From positions 1,116,001-1,180,000 of the forward strand of contig NZ_CP156688.1 of assembly GCF_040616545.1 (NCBI RefSeq): a DNA stretch of 64,000 bases, read 5' to 3'. The first letter of the stretch is position 1. Each line of letters opens with the position of its first letter. The position numbers and the translations under genes were made by a program. The notes under the pieces were generated by a model that saw only the letters and a program-made list of their open reading frames with translations, made no database searches and was not told the DNA's origin. Positions 18,532 to 28,683 of this stretch are shown here, piece by piece. Source of the DNA: Akkermansia muciniphila. Its GTDB lineage: Bacteria; Verrucomicrobiota; Verrucomicrobiia; Verrucomicrobiales; Akkermansiaceae.

Positions 18532-18581
18532 GGGCTTCCGGAGGGAAATTAACAATTTCTTAATGTCCGGAAGCCCTTTGT
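18532..18581 (+). terminator. hairpin after the barrel gene, before kdpA
   Basis: GGGCTTCCGG and CCGGAAGCCC form a perfect 10-bp stem around a 25-base AT-rich loop (itself with AAATT..AATTT), followed by TTTGTT. It probably terminates or attenuates read-through into kdpA, implying that kdpABC has its own promoter in the next 40 bases. Confidence 0.6.
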
Positions 18582-18621
18582 TAACTACCCGAAATTTCCG
18601 GAATATGTATAGAGTAGCGTT

Positions 18622-20322
18622 ATGTCCTCACACGACTTGTTAATCATTGTCCTATTCATAGGCATACTGGTCGCCTTCACCCCGTTGCTCGGGAAGTGGC
18701 TGGCGAATGTTTTACAGGGAAAGCGGACCTGGCTTTCCCCGGTTCTGGGCCCCGTGGAGCGCTGCACGTACCGTGTGGCCGGCGTGGACCCCTCCCGCGA
18801 AATGGACTGGAAAAAGTATCTGACGGCCGTTCTTCTGTTTAACGCCGCCGGATTCCTCATCCTCTTCCTTTCCCTGCTGTGCCAGAAATGGCTGCCGCTG
18901 AATCCCGCCGGCACGGAAAACATGCGGTGGGACATTGCCCTGAATACGGCCATCAGCTTTATGACCAATACGAACTGGCAGTTCTACTCCGGCGAAGGGC
19001 CGGAGGGCATCAGCTACTTTGTGCAGATGACCGGGCTGGGCGTCCAGAACTTCGTCAGCGCCGCCACGGGGATTGCCGTCATGGCTGCCCTGATCCGCGG
19101 GCTGAAAAGGAAATGCGCCTCCACCCTGGGCAACTTCTGGGCGGACCTGACGCGCAGCACCCTGTACTTCCTGATTCCGATTTCCGTAGTCGTCGCGCTT
19201 CTGCTGGTCTCCCAGGGAGTGGTGCAGTCCTTTGACGGGCCCGTCACCGTGCCGGGCATGGATGGCGTGGAACAGGTGATCCCCAACGGTCCGGCGGCCT
19301 CCCAGGTGGCCATCAAGCAGCTTGGGACGAATGGCGGCGGCTTCTTCGGGAACAACAGCACGCATCCCTTTGAAAACCCCACGCCCTTCAGCAACATGGT
19401 TGAAATGCTCTCCCTGCTCCTGATCGGCTGCGCCTGCCCGTACGCCTATGGCGTGATGATCGGAAAAAAGAAGCAGGGCTGGATCATCTTCGGCGCCATG
19501 ATGCTTCTGCTCGTGACGACTATCGGGCTGTCCCAGTGGGCGGAACACGCGGGCAACCCGCTGTTCCCCGGCATGGAAATGCTGGAGGGCAAGGAAGTGC
19601 GCCTGGGTGTTACGAACAGCTCCCTCTGGTCCGTGGCTACCACGGCTTCCTCCAACGGTTCCGTGAACTGCATGCATTGCAGCATGTCTCCGCTGGGCGG
19701 CGGCATCGCCCTGTTCAACATGCTGCTGGGTGAGGTGATCTTCGGCGGCCTGGGCTGCGGCCTGTACGGCATGCTGATGTTCGCCATGATTACCGTGTTC
19801 CTGTGCGGCCTGATGGTAGGGCGCACCCCCGAATTCCTGGGCAAAAAAATTGAAGCGCGGGAAGTGCGCTGGTCCATGGTGGGTGTTCTGCTGCCCGGCA
19901 TAGCCGTCCTGGTCATGAGCGGGCTGGCCGCCGCTACGGAAGTGGGACGTGAATCCATCTGCAACGCCGGACCTCACGGGCTGACGGAAATCCTGTACTG
20001 CTTCGGTTCCCAGGCCGGGAACAACGGCAGCGCCTTTGCGGGCCTGGCCGTGGGGGATACGCCTTTCTATTCCGTGCTGGGCGGCCTGGCGATGCTGCTG
20101 GCGCGCTTCGGAGCCATCATTCCGGTGATGATCATTGCGGGCAGCATGGTATCCAAGAAAACCGCGCCGCCGGCCCAGGGCACCATGGCGACGGACAACC
20201 TGATGTTCATGGTCCTGCTGGTGGCCGTGGTGCTGATTGTAGGCGCCCTCACCTTCTTCCCGGCCCTGGCCCTGGGGCCCGTTCTGGAGCATTTGCTCCT
20301 GTATTCGGGAACCATGCTGTAA
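18622..20322 (+). CDS. kdpA: potassium-transporting ATPase subunit A
   Basis: A 566-residue integral membrane protein, the K+-selective channel-like subunit of the KdpFABC P-type pump in the inner membrane. The four selectivity-filter-like loops are recognisable: GLGVQNFVSAATG, TNGGGFFGNNSTHPFENP, TASSNGSVN and GNNGSAFAG. Length is close to the usual 557-565. The start at MSSHDLLIIVLFIGILVAF gives a normal first transmembrane helix. No KdpF-like short hydrophobic frame is visible in the 113 bases upstream. kdpB follows after 30 bases, so kdpABC form one operon. Confidence 0.97.
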   Translation: MSSHDLLIIVLFIGILVAFTPLLGKWLANVLQGKRTWLSPVLGPVERCTYRVAGVDPSREMDWKKYLTAVLLFNAAGFLILFLSLLCQKWLPLNPAGTENMRWDIALNTAISFMTNTNWQFYSGEGPEGISYFVQMTGLGVQNFVSAATGIAVMAALIRGLKRKCASTLGNFWADLTRSTLYFLIPISVVVALLLVSQGVVQSFDGPVTVPGMDGVEQVIPNGPAASQVAIKQLGTNGGGFFGNNSTHPFENPTPFSNMVEMLSLLLIGCACPYAYGVMIGKKKQGWIIFGAMMLLLVTTIGLSQWAEHAGNPLFPGMEMLEGKEVRLGVTNSSLWSVATTASSNGSVNCMHCSMSPLGGGIALFNMLLGEVIFGGLGCGLYGMLMFAMITVFLCGLMVGRTPEFLGKKIEAREVRWSMVGVLLPGIAVLVMSGLAAATEVGRESICNAGPHGLTEILYCFGSQAGNNGSAFAGLAVGDTPFYSVLGGLAMLLARFGAIIPVMIIAGSMVSKKTAPPAQGTMATDNLMFMVLLVAVVLIVGALTFFPALALGPVLEHLLLYSGTML

Positions 20323-20352
20323 GGCATATTCACCAACAATCCAGATTTTACG

Positions 20353-22467
20353 ATGATGAAAGAAGAAAAAAAGAATCAATCCTGGTGCACCGGGGCCATG
20401 CTGAAAACGGCCTTCAGGGACGCGCTGCGCAAATTTGACCCGCGCGCCCTGTCTAAAAACTTCGTGATGTTCGTCACGGCCATCGGCGCTCTGATTGCCA
20501 CAATTGTCCTTGTCAGGGATATCGCTGCCGGGCAGCCCTTCGGCTTTACCCTGCAAATCACGCTCTGGCTCTGGTTCACCGTCCTGTTCGCCAACTTTGC
20601 GGAAGCATTGGCGGAAGGCCGCGGAAAGGCCCAGGCGGACGCCCTGAAAAAAATGCGCGTCTATGTGAACGCCCGCCTCCTGACGGACAAGGGCACGGAG
20701 GAAATCGTCTCCGTTTCCGAGCTGCGCAAGGGACAGAAAGTGCTGTGTGAGGCCGGGGACGTCATCCCGCTTGACGGCGAGGTGATTGAAGGCATCGCCA
20801 GCGTGGACGAATCTGCCATTACCGGGGAATCCGCCCCGGTCATCCGTGAAAGCGGGGGCGACCGCAGCGCCGTAACGGGGGGCACCCGCGTGATCAGTGA
20901 CGGCATCGTCATCCGCATCACGGCGGAACCGGGCAATACCTTCTTGGACCGCATGATCGCCATGGTGGAAGGCGCCAGCCGGCAGAAAACGCCCAATGAA
21001 ATAGCGCTGGGCATCCTGCTGGTGGCGCTGACCATCGTCTTCATTGCCGTAGTGCTTTCCCTCCCAGCCATGGCCGGATACATTGAAGATTCCGCCCGGG
21101 CGCTGGGCTTCAGGGCGGACGGCCATATCTCCCTGCCCATCCTGGTCTCCCTGCTGGTGTGCCTGATCCCGACGACGATCGGCGGCCTGCTAAGCGCCAT
21201 CGGCATCAGCGGCATTGACCGGCTGGTGCGCCGGAACGTGCTGGCTACGTCCGGCCGTGCCGTGGAAGCGGCCGGGGACATTGACGTGCTGATGCTGGAC
21301 AAGACCGGAACTATCACCTTCGGCAACCGCATGGCGAATGAATTCCTGCCTGCGCCCGGCGTGGAGGACCAGCAGCTGGCGGAAGCCGCCCAGCTCGCCT
21401 CCCTGTCTGATGAAACGCCGGAAGGCCGCAGCATCGTGGTGCTGGCCAAAAAGCAGTTCGGGATCCGGGGGCGCCACATGGACGCGGACCACATCTCCTT
21501 TGTTCCATTCTCCGCTTCCACCCGCATGAGCGGCGTGGACATGGCGGAGCACGATGGCCAGCCGGCCGTTTCCATCCGGAAGGGCGCTGCGGAAAGCGTG
21601 GCGCAGTGGGTGAAGGACCAGGGCGGAACCTTCCCGCAAGAGGTGGAAATGACTGTGCAGAACGTCGCGCGGGCGGGCGGCACGCCTCTGGTGGTGGCCC
21701 GGGGAAGGGACGTGCTGGGCGTCATCTATCTGAAGGACATCGTCAAGGGCGGCATCAAGGAACGCTTCGCCCGGCTCCGGGCCATGGGCATCCGCACCGT
21801 CATGGTGACCGGGGACAATGCCCTGACTGCCGCGTCCATTGCGGCGGAGGCCGGGGTGGACGACTTCATTGCGGAAGCCACGCCGGAAATGAAGCTGGCG
21901 CGCATCCGTGAAGAACAGGCGGAAGGCCATCTGGTGGCCATGACGGGGGACGGCACAAACGACGCTCCCGCCCTGGCCCAGGCTGACGTGGGCGTGGCGA
22001 TGAACACCGGCACGCAGGCCGCCCGGGAGGCCGGCAACATGGTGGACCTGGACAGCAACCCGACCAAGCTGATTGAAATCGTGGAAATCGGCAAGCAAAT
22101 GCTGATCACCCGCGGCGCGCTGACCACCTTCTCCTTTGCCAATGACGTGGCCAAGTACTTCGCCATCATCCCCGCCATGTTTGCCGGTCTCTTTGTAGCT
22201 GCCGGCATGGCCCAGGGACCGCTCTCCGCCCTGAATGTGATGGGCCTGCACTCCCCGCAGAGCGCCATCCTCAGCGCCGTGATCTTCAACGCCCTCATCA
22301 TCGTGGCGCTGATCCCGCTGGCCTTGAAAGGGGTCTCCTACCGTCCGGCGGGAGCGGCCTCCCTGCTGAAACGCAACATCCTCATTTACGGGGTAGGCGG
22401 CCTGATTGCGCCTTTCATAGGCATCAAGCTCATTGACATGGCCGTCACCGCCCTGCACCTCGTCTGA
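20353..22467 (+). CDS. kdpB: potassium-transporting ATPase ATP-binding subunit B
   Basis: A 704-residue P-type ATPase catalytic subunit that energises K+ uptake. The phosphorylation motif is [13 protein letters not shown] (Asp about 316), the actuator loop is AITGESAPV, and the hinge motif is [21 protein letters not shown]. The nucleotide-binding domain carries KGAAESV. Transmembrane helices flank these domains as in KdpB. Two adjacent ATG codons open the gene; either may be used. The length is slightly over the E. coli protein (682), with the extra residues in the N-terminal lead and around the extracytoplasmic segment [15 protein letters not shown]. Downstream kdpC starts after 29 bases. 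Confidence 0.97.
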   Translation: MMKEEKKNQSWCTGAMLKTAFRDALRKFDPRALSKNFVMFVTAIGALIATIVLVRDIAAGQPFGFTLQITLWLWFTVLFANFAEALAEGRGKAQADALKKMRVYVNARLLTDKGTEEIVSVSELRKGQKVLCEAGDVIPLDGEVIEGIASVDESAITGESAPVIRESGGDRSAVTGGTRVISDGIVIRITAEPGNTFLDRMIAMVEGASRQKTPNEIALGILLVALTIVFIAVVLSLPAMAGYIEDSARALGFRADGHISLPILVSLLVCLIPTTIGGLLSAIGISGIDRLVRRNVLATSGRAVEAAGDIDVLMLDKTGTITFGNRMANEFLPAPGVEDQQLAEAAQLASLSDETPEGRSIVVLAKKQFGIRGRHMDADHISFVPFSASTRMSGVDMAEHDGQPAVSIRKGAAESVAQWVKDQGGTFPQEVEMTVQNVARAGGTPLVVARGRDVLGVIYLKDIVKGGIKERFARLRAMGIRTVMVTGDNALTAASIAAEAGVDDFIAEATPEMKLARIREEQAEGHLVAMTGDGTNDAPALAQADVGVAMNTGTQAAREAGNMVDLDSNPTKLIEIVEIGKQMLITRGALTTFSFANDVAKYFAIIPAMFAGLFVAAGMAQGPLSALNVMGLHSPQSAILSAVIFNALIIVALIPLALKGVSYRPAGAASLLKRNILIYGVGGLIAPFIGIKLIDMAVTALHLV

Positions 22468-22496
22468 ACAAATCAAACCCAACCTGCTGAATCATT

Positions 22497-23063
22497 ATGA
22501 AATGGACATTTCCCAATCTGCGCCTGTTTCTGGCGCTGGCCGTCATCACCGGCGGCATTTACCCCCTGGCTGTCACGCTTGTCAGCCTGGTTCTGTTCCC
22601 CCACCAGGCGCACGGTTCCCTGATCCGGAATGAACGGGGGGAAGTCATCGCCTCGGAGCTCATCGCCCAGCCCTTCACCTCCGCCCGGTACTTCTGGCCC
22701 CGGCCCTCCGCCGGGGACTACGCTACCATGCCTTCCGGAGCCAGCAACCTCTCCTGGACCTCCGGGGAGCTGGTCAAGACAGTGGCAGAGCGCAGGGCGG
22801 CCCTGCTGAAAGCCCACAACCTGCCGGAGGAAACGCCTGTTCCGGCGGATATGCTCTTTGCGTCCGGCAGCGGACTGGAATCCTTCATCTCTCCGGAAGC
22901 GGCGGAATTCCAGTTGAACCGTGTGGCCGCCGCGCGCGGACTGCCCCCGGAAAAAATCCGGGAACTGGTGGCGGAACACTTTGTCCGGGGAGGAATTCTG
23001 GGGGAAAACGTGATCAACGTGATGACCCTGAACGCCGCGCTGGATAAATTGCCCCGTGGTTAG
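22497..23063 (+). CDS. kdpC: potassium-transporting ATPase subunit C
   Basis: A 188-residue subunit with one N-terminal transmembrane helix (about 7-31, RLFLALAVITGGIYPLAVTL) and a periplasmic domain. Family marks include GSLIRNERGEVIASELIAQ, the ARYFWPRPSA segment, and DMLFASGSGLESFISPEAAEFQ. KdpC is needed for assembly and high-affinity K+ capture by KdpA/KdpB. It is the last gene of the kdp operon and is followed by a large hairpin ending in a T-run. Confidence 0.96.
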   Translation: MKWTFPNLRLFLALAVITGGIYPLAVTLVSLVLFPHQAHGSLIRNERGEVIASELIAQPFTSARYFWPRPSAGDYATMPSGASNLSWTSGELVKTVAERRAALLKAHNLPEETPVPADMLFASGSGLESFISPEAAEFQLNRVAAARGLPPEKIRELVAEHFVRGGILGENVINVMTLNAALDKLPRG

Positions 23064-23080
23064 CGGTAGGGAACGCCACG

Positions 23081-23175
23081 CCGCCCCGGTCCGGAGAATA
23101 ATCCCGGCGGAAAATCGCCCGGCGTCAGCCGGCGCCTTGGTTCCGCATCTTTCTCCGGCAGCCGGGGCGGTTTTT
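23081..23175 (+). terminator. large branched terminator closing the kdp operon
   Basis: CCGCCCCGG (23081-23089) pairs with CCGGGGCGG (23162-23170), and CCGGAGAA (23091-23098) pairs with TTCTCCGG (23151-23158). Inside lies a smaller CCGGC-GTCA-GCCGG hairpin, and TTTTT follows the outer stem. This gives about 17 bp of stem and a structured 50-base loop, larger than an ordinary terminator. On the minus strand it has no T-tract, so it serves kdpC rather than the convergent GH27 gene. Confidence 0.7.
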
Positions 23176-23214
23176 ACTGATGAAGCGGCGGAAGGCAGCC
23201 TCCCGGCCCACGGG

Positions 23215-24819
23215 CTATTTTTTACCCTCCAGAAGGAACAGGGCCGCCCCGTGCGGGTTGAGCTGCACATTCATTTCCTGGCGCGCCGTGCCGGCGTTTT
23301 CCTGCTTCCACACGTCGCGGACATGTTGGGGAGATTTCAGTTTAAGCCGGGAAAGGGGAACCTTCACGGTCTGGCGTTCATTGCCCGTATTGAAAAATCC
23401 GACGGCAGTACGGCCTTCTCCCAGGGGCTTGATCCAGACTTCGCAGCCATCTTGGGCTAAAACCTTTTCCGAGGGGCCGTGAAACGTCTGGTTCACGGCA
23501 ATCACTTCCCGGTTGCACAGGATGCCCCGCGTGAAATCGTCCAGGTGCTCCAGATCACAGGAAATAATCAGGGGGGCGGAGATCATGGCCCAGAAGGACA
23601 TTTGAAAATACTGCTCGTCCGGCGTCAGACGGGTGGGCTGGAACGTGGTGTTCGCCTTCCCGACCTTGCCCAGGCGGCCGATCTGGAGCATGTCCGGATC
23701 ATTCCAGTGCCCCGGTCCGGCATAAGGCTGCCATTTTTCCTGGGAGGAGGCGATCTTCTTCAAGCTCCCCCAGTGATCCTCAATATCCCCGGTGGTACGC
23801 CAGACGTTGGCCGTTTTGCTGATGGGGGCGGCAATCTCAAACGGAGTGGAATTGGAAACGCTCAGGACAATGTCCCGGCCGCTCTTCTTCAAATCGGCGG
23901 AAATTCTTTCCGTGCTCGGCACGTCGATCAGGTACCAGTCCATCTTGACGTAGTCAAAACCCCATTCCGCCCACTGCTTGGCGTCCTGGGAAACCATCCA
24001 TACGGGGCCGATTTTGGCGGCTCCCAGCCGCTGGGAACCGGGACAGCCTCCGAACAGCTGGTCGGGCTGCGGGCGCTTGTTTTCAGGCAGGGCCAGAGAG
24101 GAATAATCCCCCTGGGAATTGGGGGAAGTGCCGCCCATGTAACCGGCATAAGTGCCCATCCAGGGGGTGGAATAAATCCCCGCCTTCAGCCCCAGGCGGT
24201 GGATTTCACGGCACATGGACTTCATGTCCGGAAAACGTTTGTTGGGCTGGATGGCGCGGTACTTGCCGCCCCGACTGCCCTGCCAGCAATCGTCAATGTT
24301 GACGTAGGAATAACCGTACTGGGCCAGTCCGGACTCCACCATCAACCGGGCGGTTTTCAGGATATTTTCCTGGCTGACGCCGCCGCTGTAGGAATACCAG
24401 CTGCTCCAGCCCATGGGAGGCGTCAGGCAGATCTCCTTTCCGATGCGGACGGTCAGGGTCCCGGTGGTTTTACCGTGGCTGTTGCTCGCCTGCACGGGAA
24501 AGGAGTAAGTGCCCGGGCGGCTGATTCTGCCGGTAATGACGCCGGTTTCCCTGTCCAGCTTCAATCCCGGAGGAAGCTTGGCGGCCGCAAAACTCATCGG
24601 ACGCTTCCCGCTCGCGCTGATGGACATCTGGATGGGCGCGCCGGGGGTGGCGCCGAAAAGCCGCGGTTCATTAATCAGGGGAGCAGGGGATTCCGGAGGT
24701 GTCAGGCGCACGCCCGGTTCCGGAGCCGGATACGGGGAAGGCATCTCCCTGCCGGAGGCGGCTGTATGGGCCAGGAGCAGGGCGGAGCAGAGAAGCGGAA
24801 GAAAAGGAATGCGGATCAT
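23215..24819 (-). CDS. secreted GH27-type alpha-galactosidase with N-terminal Ig-like domain
   Basis: A 534-residue exported glycosidase. After the signal peptide (about 1-22) and a proline-rich segment comes a putative Ig domain (about 55-125, with PPGLKLDRETGVITGRI typical of He_PIG folds), then a GH27/melibiase barrel starting TPPMGWSSWYSYSGG. Family motifs: YVNIDDCWQG, the nucleophile in DYVKMDWY (about D294), the acid/base region VWRTTGDIEDHW (about D345) and GPGHWNDPDML. A C-terminal beta-sandwich completes the enzyme. It should remove terminal alpha-galactose (or alpha-N-acetylgalactosamine) outside the cytoplasm, for example from blood-group structures. The gene is monocistronic and convergent with kdpC. 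Confidence 0.9.
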   Translation of the reverse strand: MIRIPFLPLLCSALLLAHTAASGREMPSPYPAPEPGVRLTPPESPAPLINEPRLFGATPGAPIQMSISASGKRPMSFAAAKLPPGLKLDRETGVITGRISRPGTYSFPVQASNSHGKTTGTLTVRIGKEICLTPPMGWSSWYSYSGGVSQENILKTARLMVESGLAQYGYSYVNIDDCWQGSRGGKYRAIQPNKRFPDMKSMCREIHRLGLKAGIYSTPWMGTYAGYMGGTSPNSQGDYSSLALPENKRPQPDQLFGGCPGSQRLGAAKIGPVWMVSQDAKQWAEWGFDYVKMDWYLIDVPSTERISADLKKSGRDIVLSVSNSTPFEIAAPISKTANVWRTTGDIEDHWGSLKKIASSQEKWQPYAGPGHWNDPDMLQIGRLGKVGKANTTFQPTRLTPDEQYFQMSFWAMISAPLIISCDLEHLDDFTRGILCNREVIAVNQTFHGPSEKVLAQDGCEVWIKPLGEGRTAVGFFNTGNERQTVKVPLSRLKLKSPQHVRDVWKQENAGTARQEMNVQLNPHGAALFLLEGKK

Positions 24820-25008
24820 AGGAACAACTGAAACTGGAGACAGGAAAATAAGGAATTGCAGTTAAAATACGGATTTTTTAAAAAATGCCGGGCACATGAC
24901 AATATTACAGGCAGTTTGAAGGGTCAAAAAAAATCTGGATAACAGGAAAAATCCTGCTTTCCCATTCAACGGTTGGAGTTATTCTTATGTCTAAATTACC
25001 AACATACC

Positions 25009-27591
25009 ATGCTTAACAATCTAACAACAAAATTTCAGGAAGCGCTGATGCAGGCGCAGCAGACTGCGGGGCGGCTCGGGAAGCCGGAAATTTCCTCTCT
25101 GGACGTTCTGGTGGCGTTGCTGGAGCAGGACGGCGGCATCCTGTCCCCCATTCTCCGGAAAGCCTCCTGTGATCCGGGCCTGCTGCTGCAGGCGGCGCAG
25201 AGGGAAGTGGCCCGCGAACCCTCCCAGAGCGGCGCGACCACGCAGCCCCGCATGGGGCGTGACCTGGAGACGGTGATGAACGCCGCGGAAGAAGAGCGCA
25301 AAAAGCTCAAGGACGACTACCTCAGCGTGGAACACTTCATGCTGGGCGCCTTGGACACGCAGAACAAGGTGCACCAGCTGACGGACACCTTTGGATTGAC
25401 CAAGGACAACTATCTGGCCGCCATGAAGGAAGTGCGCGGCAACCAGCGCGTGACGGATGATAATCCGGAAGGCAAGTACCAGACGCTGGAAAAATACGGC
25501 ACGGACCTGACGGCCCGCGCCCGCGCCGGAAAGATTGACCCCGTCATCGGCCGTGACACGGAAATCCGCCGCGTCCTCCAGATCCTTTCCCGCCGGACCA
25601 AGAACAACCCCGTGCTCATTGGGGAGCCCGGCGTGGGCAAGACCGCCATTGCGGAAGGCCTCGCGCGCCGCATTGTCAACGGGGACGTGCCGGAAAGCAT
25701 GCGCAACAAGCGTATCATCTCCCTGAACATCGGGTCCATGCTTGCGGGGGCCAAATACCGCGGCGAATTTGAAGAGCGTCTGAAATCCTTCCTCAAGGAA
25801 GTAACGGACTCCAACGGTGAGATCATCCTGTTCATTGACGAGCTGCACACCATCGTGGGGGCGGGCGCCAGTGAAGGGGCCGTGGACGCCTCCAACCTGC
25901 TCAAGCCTGCGCTGGCCCGCGGCGAACTGCGTACCATCGGCGCGACGACGTTGGATGAATACCGCAAGTACATTGAAAAGGATGCCGCCCTGGAACGCCG
26001 GTTCCAGCCCGTCATGGTGGCGGAACCCAGCGTGGAAGACACCATTGCCATCCTGCGCGGCCTGAAGGAGCGTTATGAAGTGCACCATGGCGTGCGCATT
26101 ACGGACGGCGCCATTGTGGCGGCGGCCACCCTTTCCGACCGTTACATTTCCGACCGTTTCCTGCCTGACAAGGCGGTGGACCTGGTGGACGAAGCGGCGG
26201 CCAGACTCAAGATTGAGCTGGACTCCATGCCCACGGAGATCGACCAGATTGAACGCGAGGGCATGCAGCTTGAAATGGAGCGGCAGGCCCTGGCTAAGGA
26301 AAAGGATGCCGACAGCAAGGCCCGGCTGGAAAAAATCACCAAGGACCTGGCTGACCTGAAGGAAAAATCAGGCTCCATGATTGCCAAATGGAAAAGTGAA
26401 AAAGCCGCTCTGGACGCCGTGCGCGTGGAACAGGAAAAAATAGAAGCCTTGAAACTGGAAAGTGAACGGGCCAAGCGGATGGGGGACCTGACCCGCGCCT
26501 CCGAAATCACGTACGGTGAACTCCCGGCAGCCGAACAGGCCCTGAAGGAAGGCAAGGAAAAGCTTAACAAAATGCAGAAGGAAGACGGAGGCTTGCTGAA
26601 GGAGGAAGTCACGGAGGCGGACATCGCCAAGGTGGTGGCCACCTGGACGGGCATTCCCGCCGACCGCCTGCAGGAAGGGGAACGCGTCAAGCTGGTGCAC
26701 ATGGAAGAACGCCTGGGCGCTCGGGTGATCGGGCAGAAGCAGGCCGTCAAGGCCGTGTCCGACGCCGTGAGGCGTGCCCGCGCGGGACTTCAGGATGAAA
26801 ACAAGCCCATCGGCTCCTTCCTGTTCCTGGGGCCCACGGGCGTGGGCAAGACGGAGCTCAGCAAGGCGCTGGCGGAATTCCTCTTTGACAATGAAAACGC
26901 CATCGTCCGCATTGACATGTCGGAATACATGGAAAAGCACTCCGTAGCGCGCCTCATTGGAGCGCCTCCCGGATACGTGGGTTATGAAGAAGGCGGCCAG
27001 CTCTCTGAAGCCGTGCGCCGCCATCCGTACTGCGTGGTCCTCTTTGATGAAATTGAAAAGGCCCATCCGGACGTCTTCAACGTGCTGCTCCAGGTACTGG
27101 ATGACGGCCGCATCACGGACGGGCAGGGGCGTACGGTGGACTTCCGCAACACGGTCATCATCATGACCTCCAACATAGGCAGCCAGTACATCCTTAATGA
27201 ATCCAACCCGGAACAGCGGGAAGCCAAGGCCCTGGATGCCCTGCGCGGCCACTTCAGGCCGGAATTCCTGAACCGCATTGATGAAATCATCATCTTTGAC
27301 CGCCTGACGGCGGAAGAACTCAAGGGCATTGTGGACATTCAGCTTAAGCGTGTCCGCAAACGCCTGGAAGCCAAGGGCCTGTTCCTGCGCATGACTCCGG
27401 AGGCTACGGCCCTGGTGGCGGATCATGGCTTTGATCCCGTCTACGGAGCCCGTCCGCTCAAGCGCGCCATCCAGCATGACCTGCTGGATCCCCTCAGCCT
27501 CAAGCTCCTGGAAGGGGAATTCCCGGAAGGAACGGAAATCGTGGTGAGGGAAAAGGGCGGCAAGCTTGACTTTACCAAGGAAAAGAAATAA
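25009..27591 (+). CDS. clpB: ATP-dependent chaperone ClpB
   Basis: An 860-residue AAA+ disaggregase that works with DnaK to solubilise aggregated proteins. Start chosen at the ATG giving [17 protein letters not shown], the usual ClpB N-terminus; the frame extends 12 codons upstream to a TTG. Features in order: Clp N-domain (about 1-145), first AAA module with Walker A GEPGVGKT and Walker [10 protein letters not shown], the coiled-coil middle domain (about 400-520, Lys/Glu rich), second AAA module with GPTGVGKT and [15 protein letters not shown], and the C-terminal small domain. The middle domain distinguishes ClpB from ClpA/ClpC. No obvious CIRCE element is visible in the AT-rich 190 bases upstream. 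Confidence 0.97.
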   Translation: MLNNLTTKFQEALMQAQQTAGRLGKPEISSLDVLVALLEQDGGILSPILRKASCDPGLLLQAAQREVAREPSQSGATTQPRMGRDLETVMNAAEEERKKLKDDYLSVEHFMLGALDTQNKVHQLTDTFGLTKDNYLAAMKEVRGNQRVTDDNPEGKYQTLEKYGTDLTARARAGKIDPVIGRDTEIRRVLQILSRRTKNNPVLIGEPGVGKTAIAEGLARRIVNGDVPESMRNKRIISLNIGSMLAGAKYRGEFEERLKSFLKEVTDSNGEIILFIDELHTIVGAGASEGAVDASNLLKPALARGELRTIGATTLDEYRKYIEKDAALERRFQPVMVAEPSVEDTIAILRGLKERYEVHHGVRITDGAIVAAATLSDRYISDRFLPDKAVDLVDEAAARLKIELDSMPTEIDQIEREGMQLEMERQALAKEKDADSKARLEKITKDLADLKEKSGSMIAKWKSEKAALDAVRVEQEKIEALKLESERAKRMGDLTRASEITYGELPAAEQALKEGKEKLNKMQKEDGGLLKEEVTEADIAKVVATWTGIPADRLQEGERVKLVHMEERLGARVIGQKQAVKAVSDAVRRARAGLQDENKPIGSFLFLGPTGVGKTELSKALAEFLFDNENAIVRIDMSEYMEKHSVARLIGAPPGYVGYEEGGQLSEAVRRHPYCVVLFDEIEKAHPDVFNVLLQVLDDGRITDGQGRTVDFRNTVIIMTSNIGSQYILNESNPEQREAKALDALRGHFRPEFLNRIDEIIIFDRLTAEELKGIVDIQLKRVRKRLEAKGLFLRMTPEATALVADHGFDPVYGARPLKRAIQHDLLDPLSLKLLEGEFPEGTEIVVREKGGKLDFTKEKK

Positions 27592-27630
27592 CCGGAAAAC
27601 CTGCTTCTCCGGCGCATTGCCGGGAAACCA

Positions 27631-27660
27631 TAAGGGCGCTCCTGATAGGGAGCGCCCTTA
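27631..27660. terminator. bidirectional hairpin between clpB and the metalloprotease gene
   Basis: TAAGGGCGCTCC, a 6-base loop and GGAGCGCCCTTA form a perfect 12-bp stem 39 bases after the clpB stop. The flanking T-tracts are short, but the convergent gene arrangement makes a shared terminator the natural reading. Confidence 0.75.
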
Positions 27661-27714
27661 TGCTATGAATGCCTGAACCTGGCGGATAAAGGAAAACCCG
27701 GGAGCGCCATGCCG

Positions 27715-28683
27715 TCAGCAACGGCGTCTCCGCAACGTCAGCGCGGCCAGCCCCAGAAGGGCAAGCGCGGAGGTGCAGGGTTCCGGAACCATATTCCAGC
27801 CCATGGAGCGCATCAGTTCCATTTCCCCCTCCGTCAGGGTGCGGTGGTAGGTATCCGGAGAAAGGGAATACTGCATGAGGGCGTCCGGATCGCTCGCGCT
27901 GTCAATATGGGCCATGCTGGACCCTTGCTGCCATGTGGAGGGATTATAGGCGGTCAGCCCGGTATCGGCCAGCGACAGGGTTTCTCCCAGTGTAAACGCC
28001 GTATTTCCGTTCCCCGCCTTTTCCACGATGGACTGGCCTTCCCGGTTGGTTAACAGGGAATCATACCGGGTATACAGCATGGTGCTGTATGCGACTGAAG
28101 CATTCCCGGACTGGACCTGGAAAGTGCCGGTCTGTGTGGCCAGGGAAAGGAACCCTACGGTATGCCCCACCTCATGGGTCAGGATGCTTTGAAAATCATA
28201 TTTTCCCGTATACTCCGCAGATAAGGCGGCTCCGTAATAAAGGGAATCCAGATGGGCGGTGTTGCACTGGATGTAAATATCATACCCCGCGCCGGACCTT
28301 GTGCCTCCATCACGCCAGACGGACTCCGCCAGGGTGGAAACCTGCTGCGGTCCGTTGGACTGGTAGTAAAAATAAGGAGAATAGGCGGAGGCCAGGGTGG
28401 AGGAATTGGCTCCGTCGTACCAGGTGAGGCCCACGGTAAGCGTCCTGCCGGGAGTGGAATTGATTAAGCTGTCCCAGGTGGACAGCGCCCGTAGGGCGGC
28501 GTCTATCTGGCCCTGGTCCCATGTATGGGTGCTTGACGAATCAAAAAATCCCTGGTCGCCGGAATCCAGGAAGGTGCAGGAAAAAGTGGAGCCTACACTG
28601 GCTGTTTGTACAGCGGATGAAAGAGGGATGCTTCCCAGGCAGCAGACAGCGTAAATAATTCCAATCCAGAATGATCTTTTCAT
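27715..28683 (-). CDS. secreted zinc metalloprotease with PEP-CTERM tail
   Basis: A 322-residue exported protein. It has a signal peptide (about 1-24), a catalytic domain carrying the zincin motif LTHEVGHTVGF (His170, Glu171, His174), and a PEP-CTERM tail at the end (VPEPCTSALALLGLAALTL then RRRR and a terminal Cys). The third zinc ligand is probably a His downstream (candidate: SSMAHID). The NF038122-type family of PEP-CTERM metalloproteases known to me matches this layout, but the assignment is by memory. The protein may be anchored or processed at the surface and could act on mucin or surface proteins. The Cys after the Arg cluster is unusual for such tails. The gene stands alone. Confidence 0.78.
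   Translation of the reverse strand: MKRSFWIGIIYAVCCLGSIPLSSAVQTASVGSTFSCTFLDSGDQGFFDSSSTHTWDQGQIDAALRALSTWDSLINSTPGRTLTVGLTWYDGANSSTLASAYSPYFYYQSNGPQQVSTLAESVWRDGGTRSGAGYDIYIQCNTAHLDSLYYGAALSAEYTGKYDFQSILTHEVGHTVGFLSLATQTGTFQVQSGNASVAYSTMLYTRYDSLLTNREGQSIVEKAGNGNTAFTLGETLSLADTGLTAYNPSTWQQGSSMAHIDSASDPDALMQYSLSPDTYHRTLTEGEMELMRSMGWNMVPEPCTSALALLGLAALTLRRRRC

Noticed and set aside
18712-21126. An 804-codon minus-strand open frame across kdpA and kdpB
   Set aside because: Antisense shadow of two clear genes; composition is His/Gln/Gly rich with no motifs.
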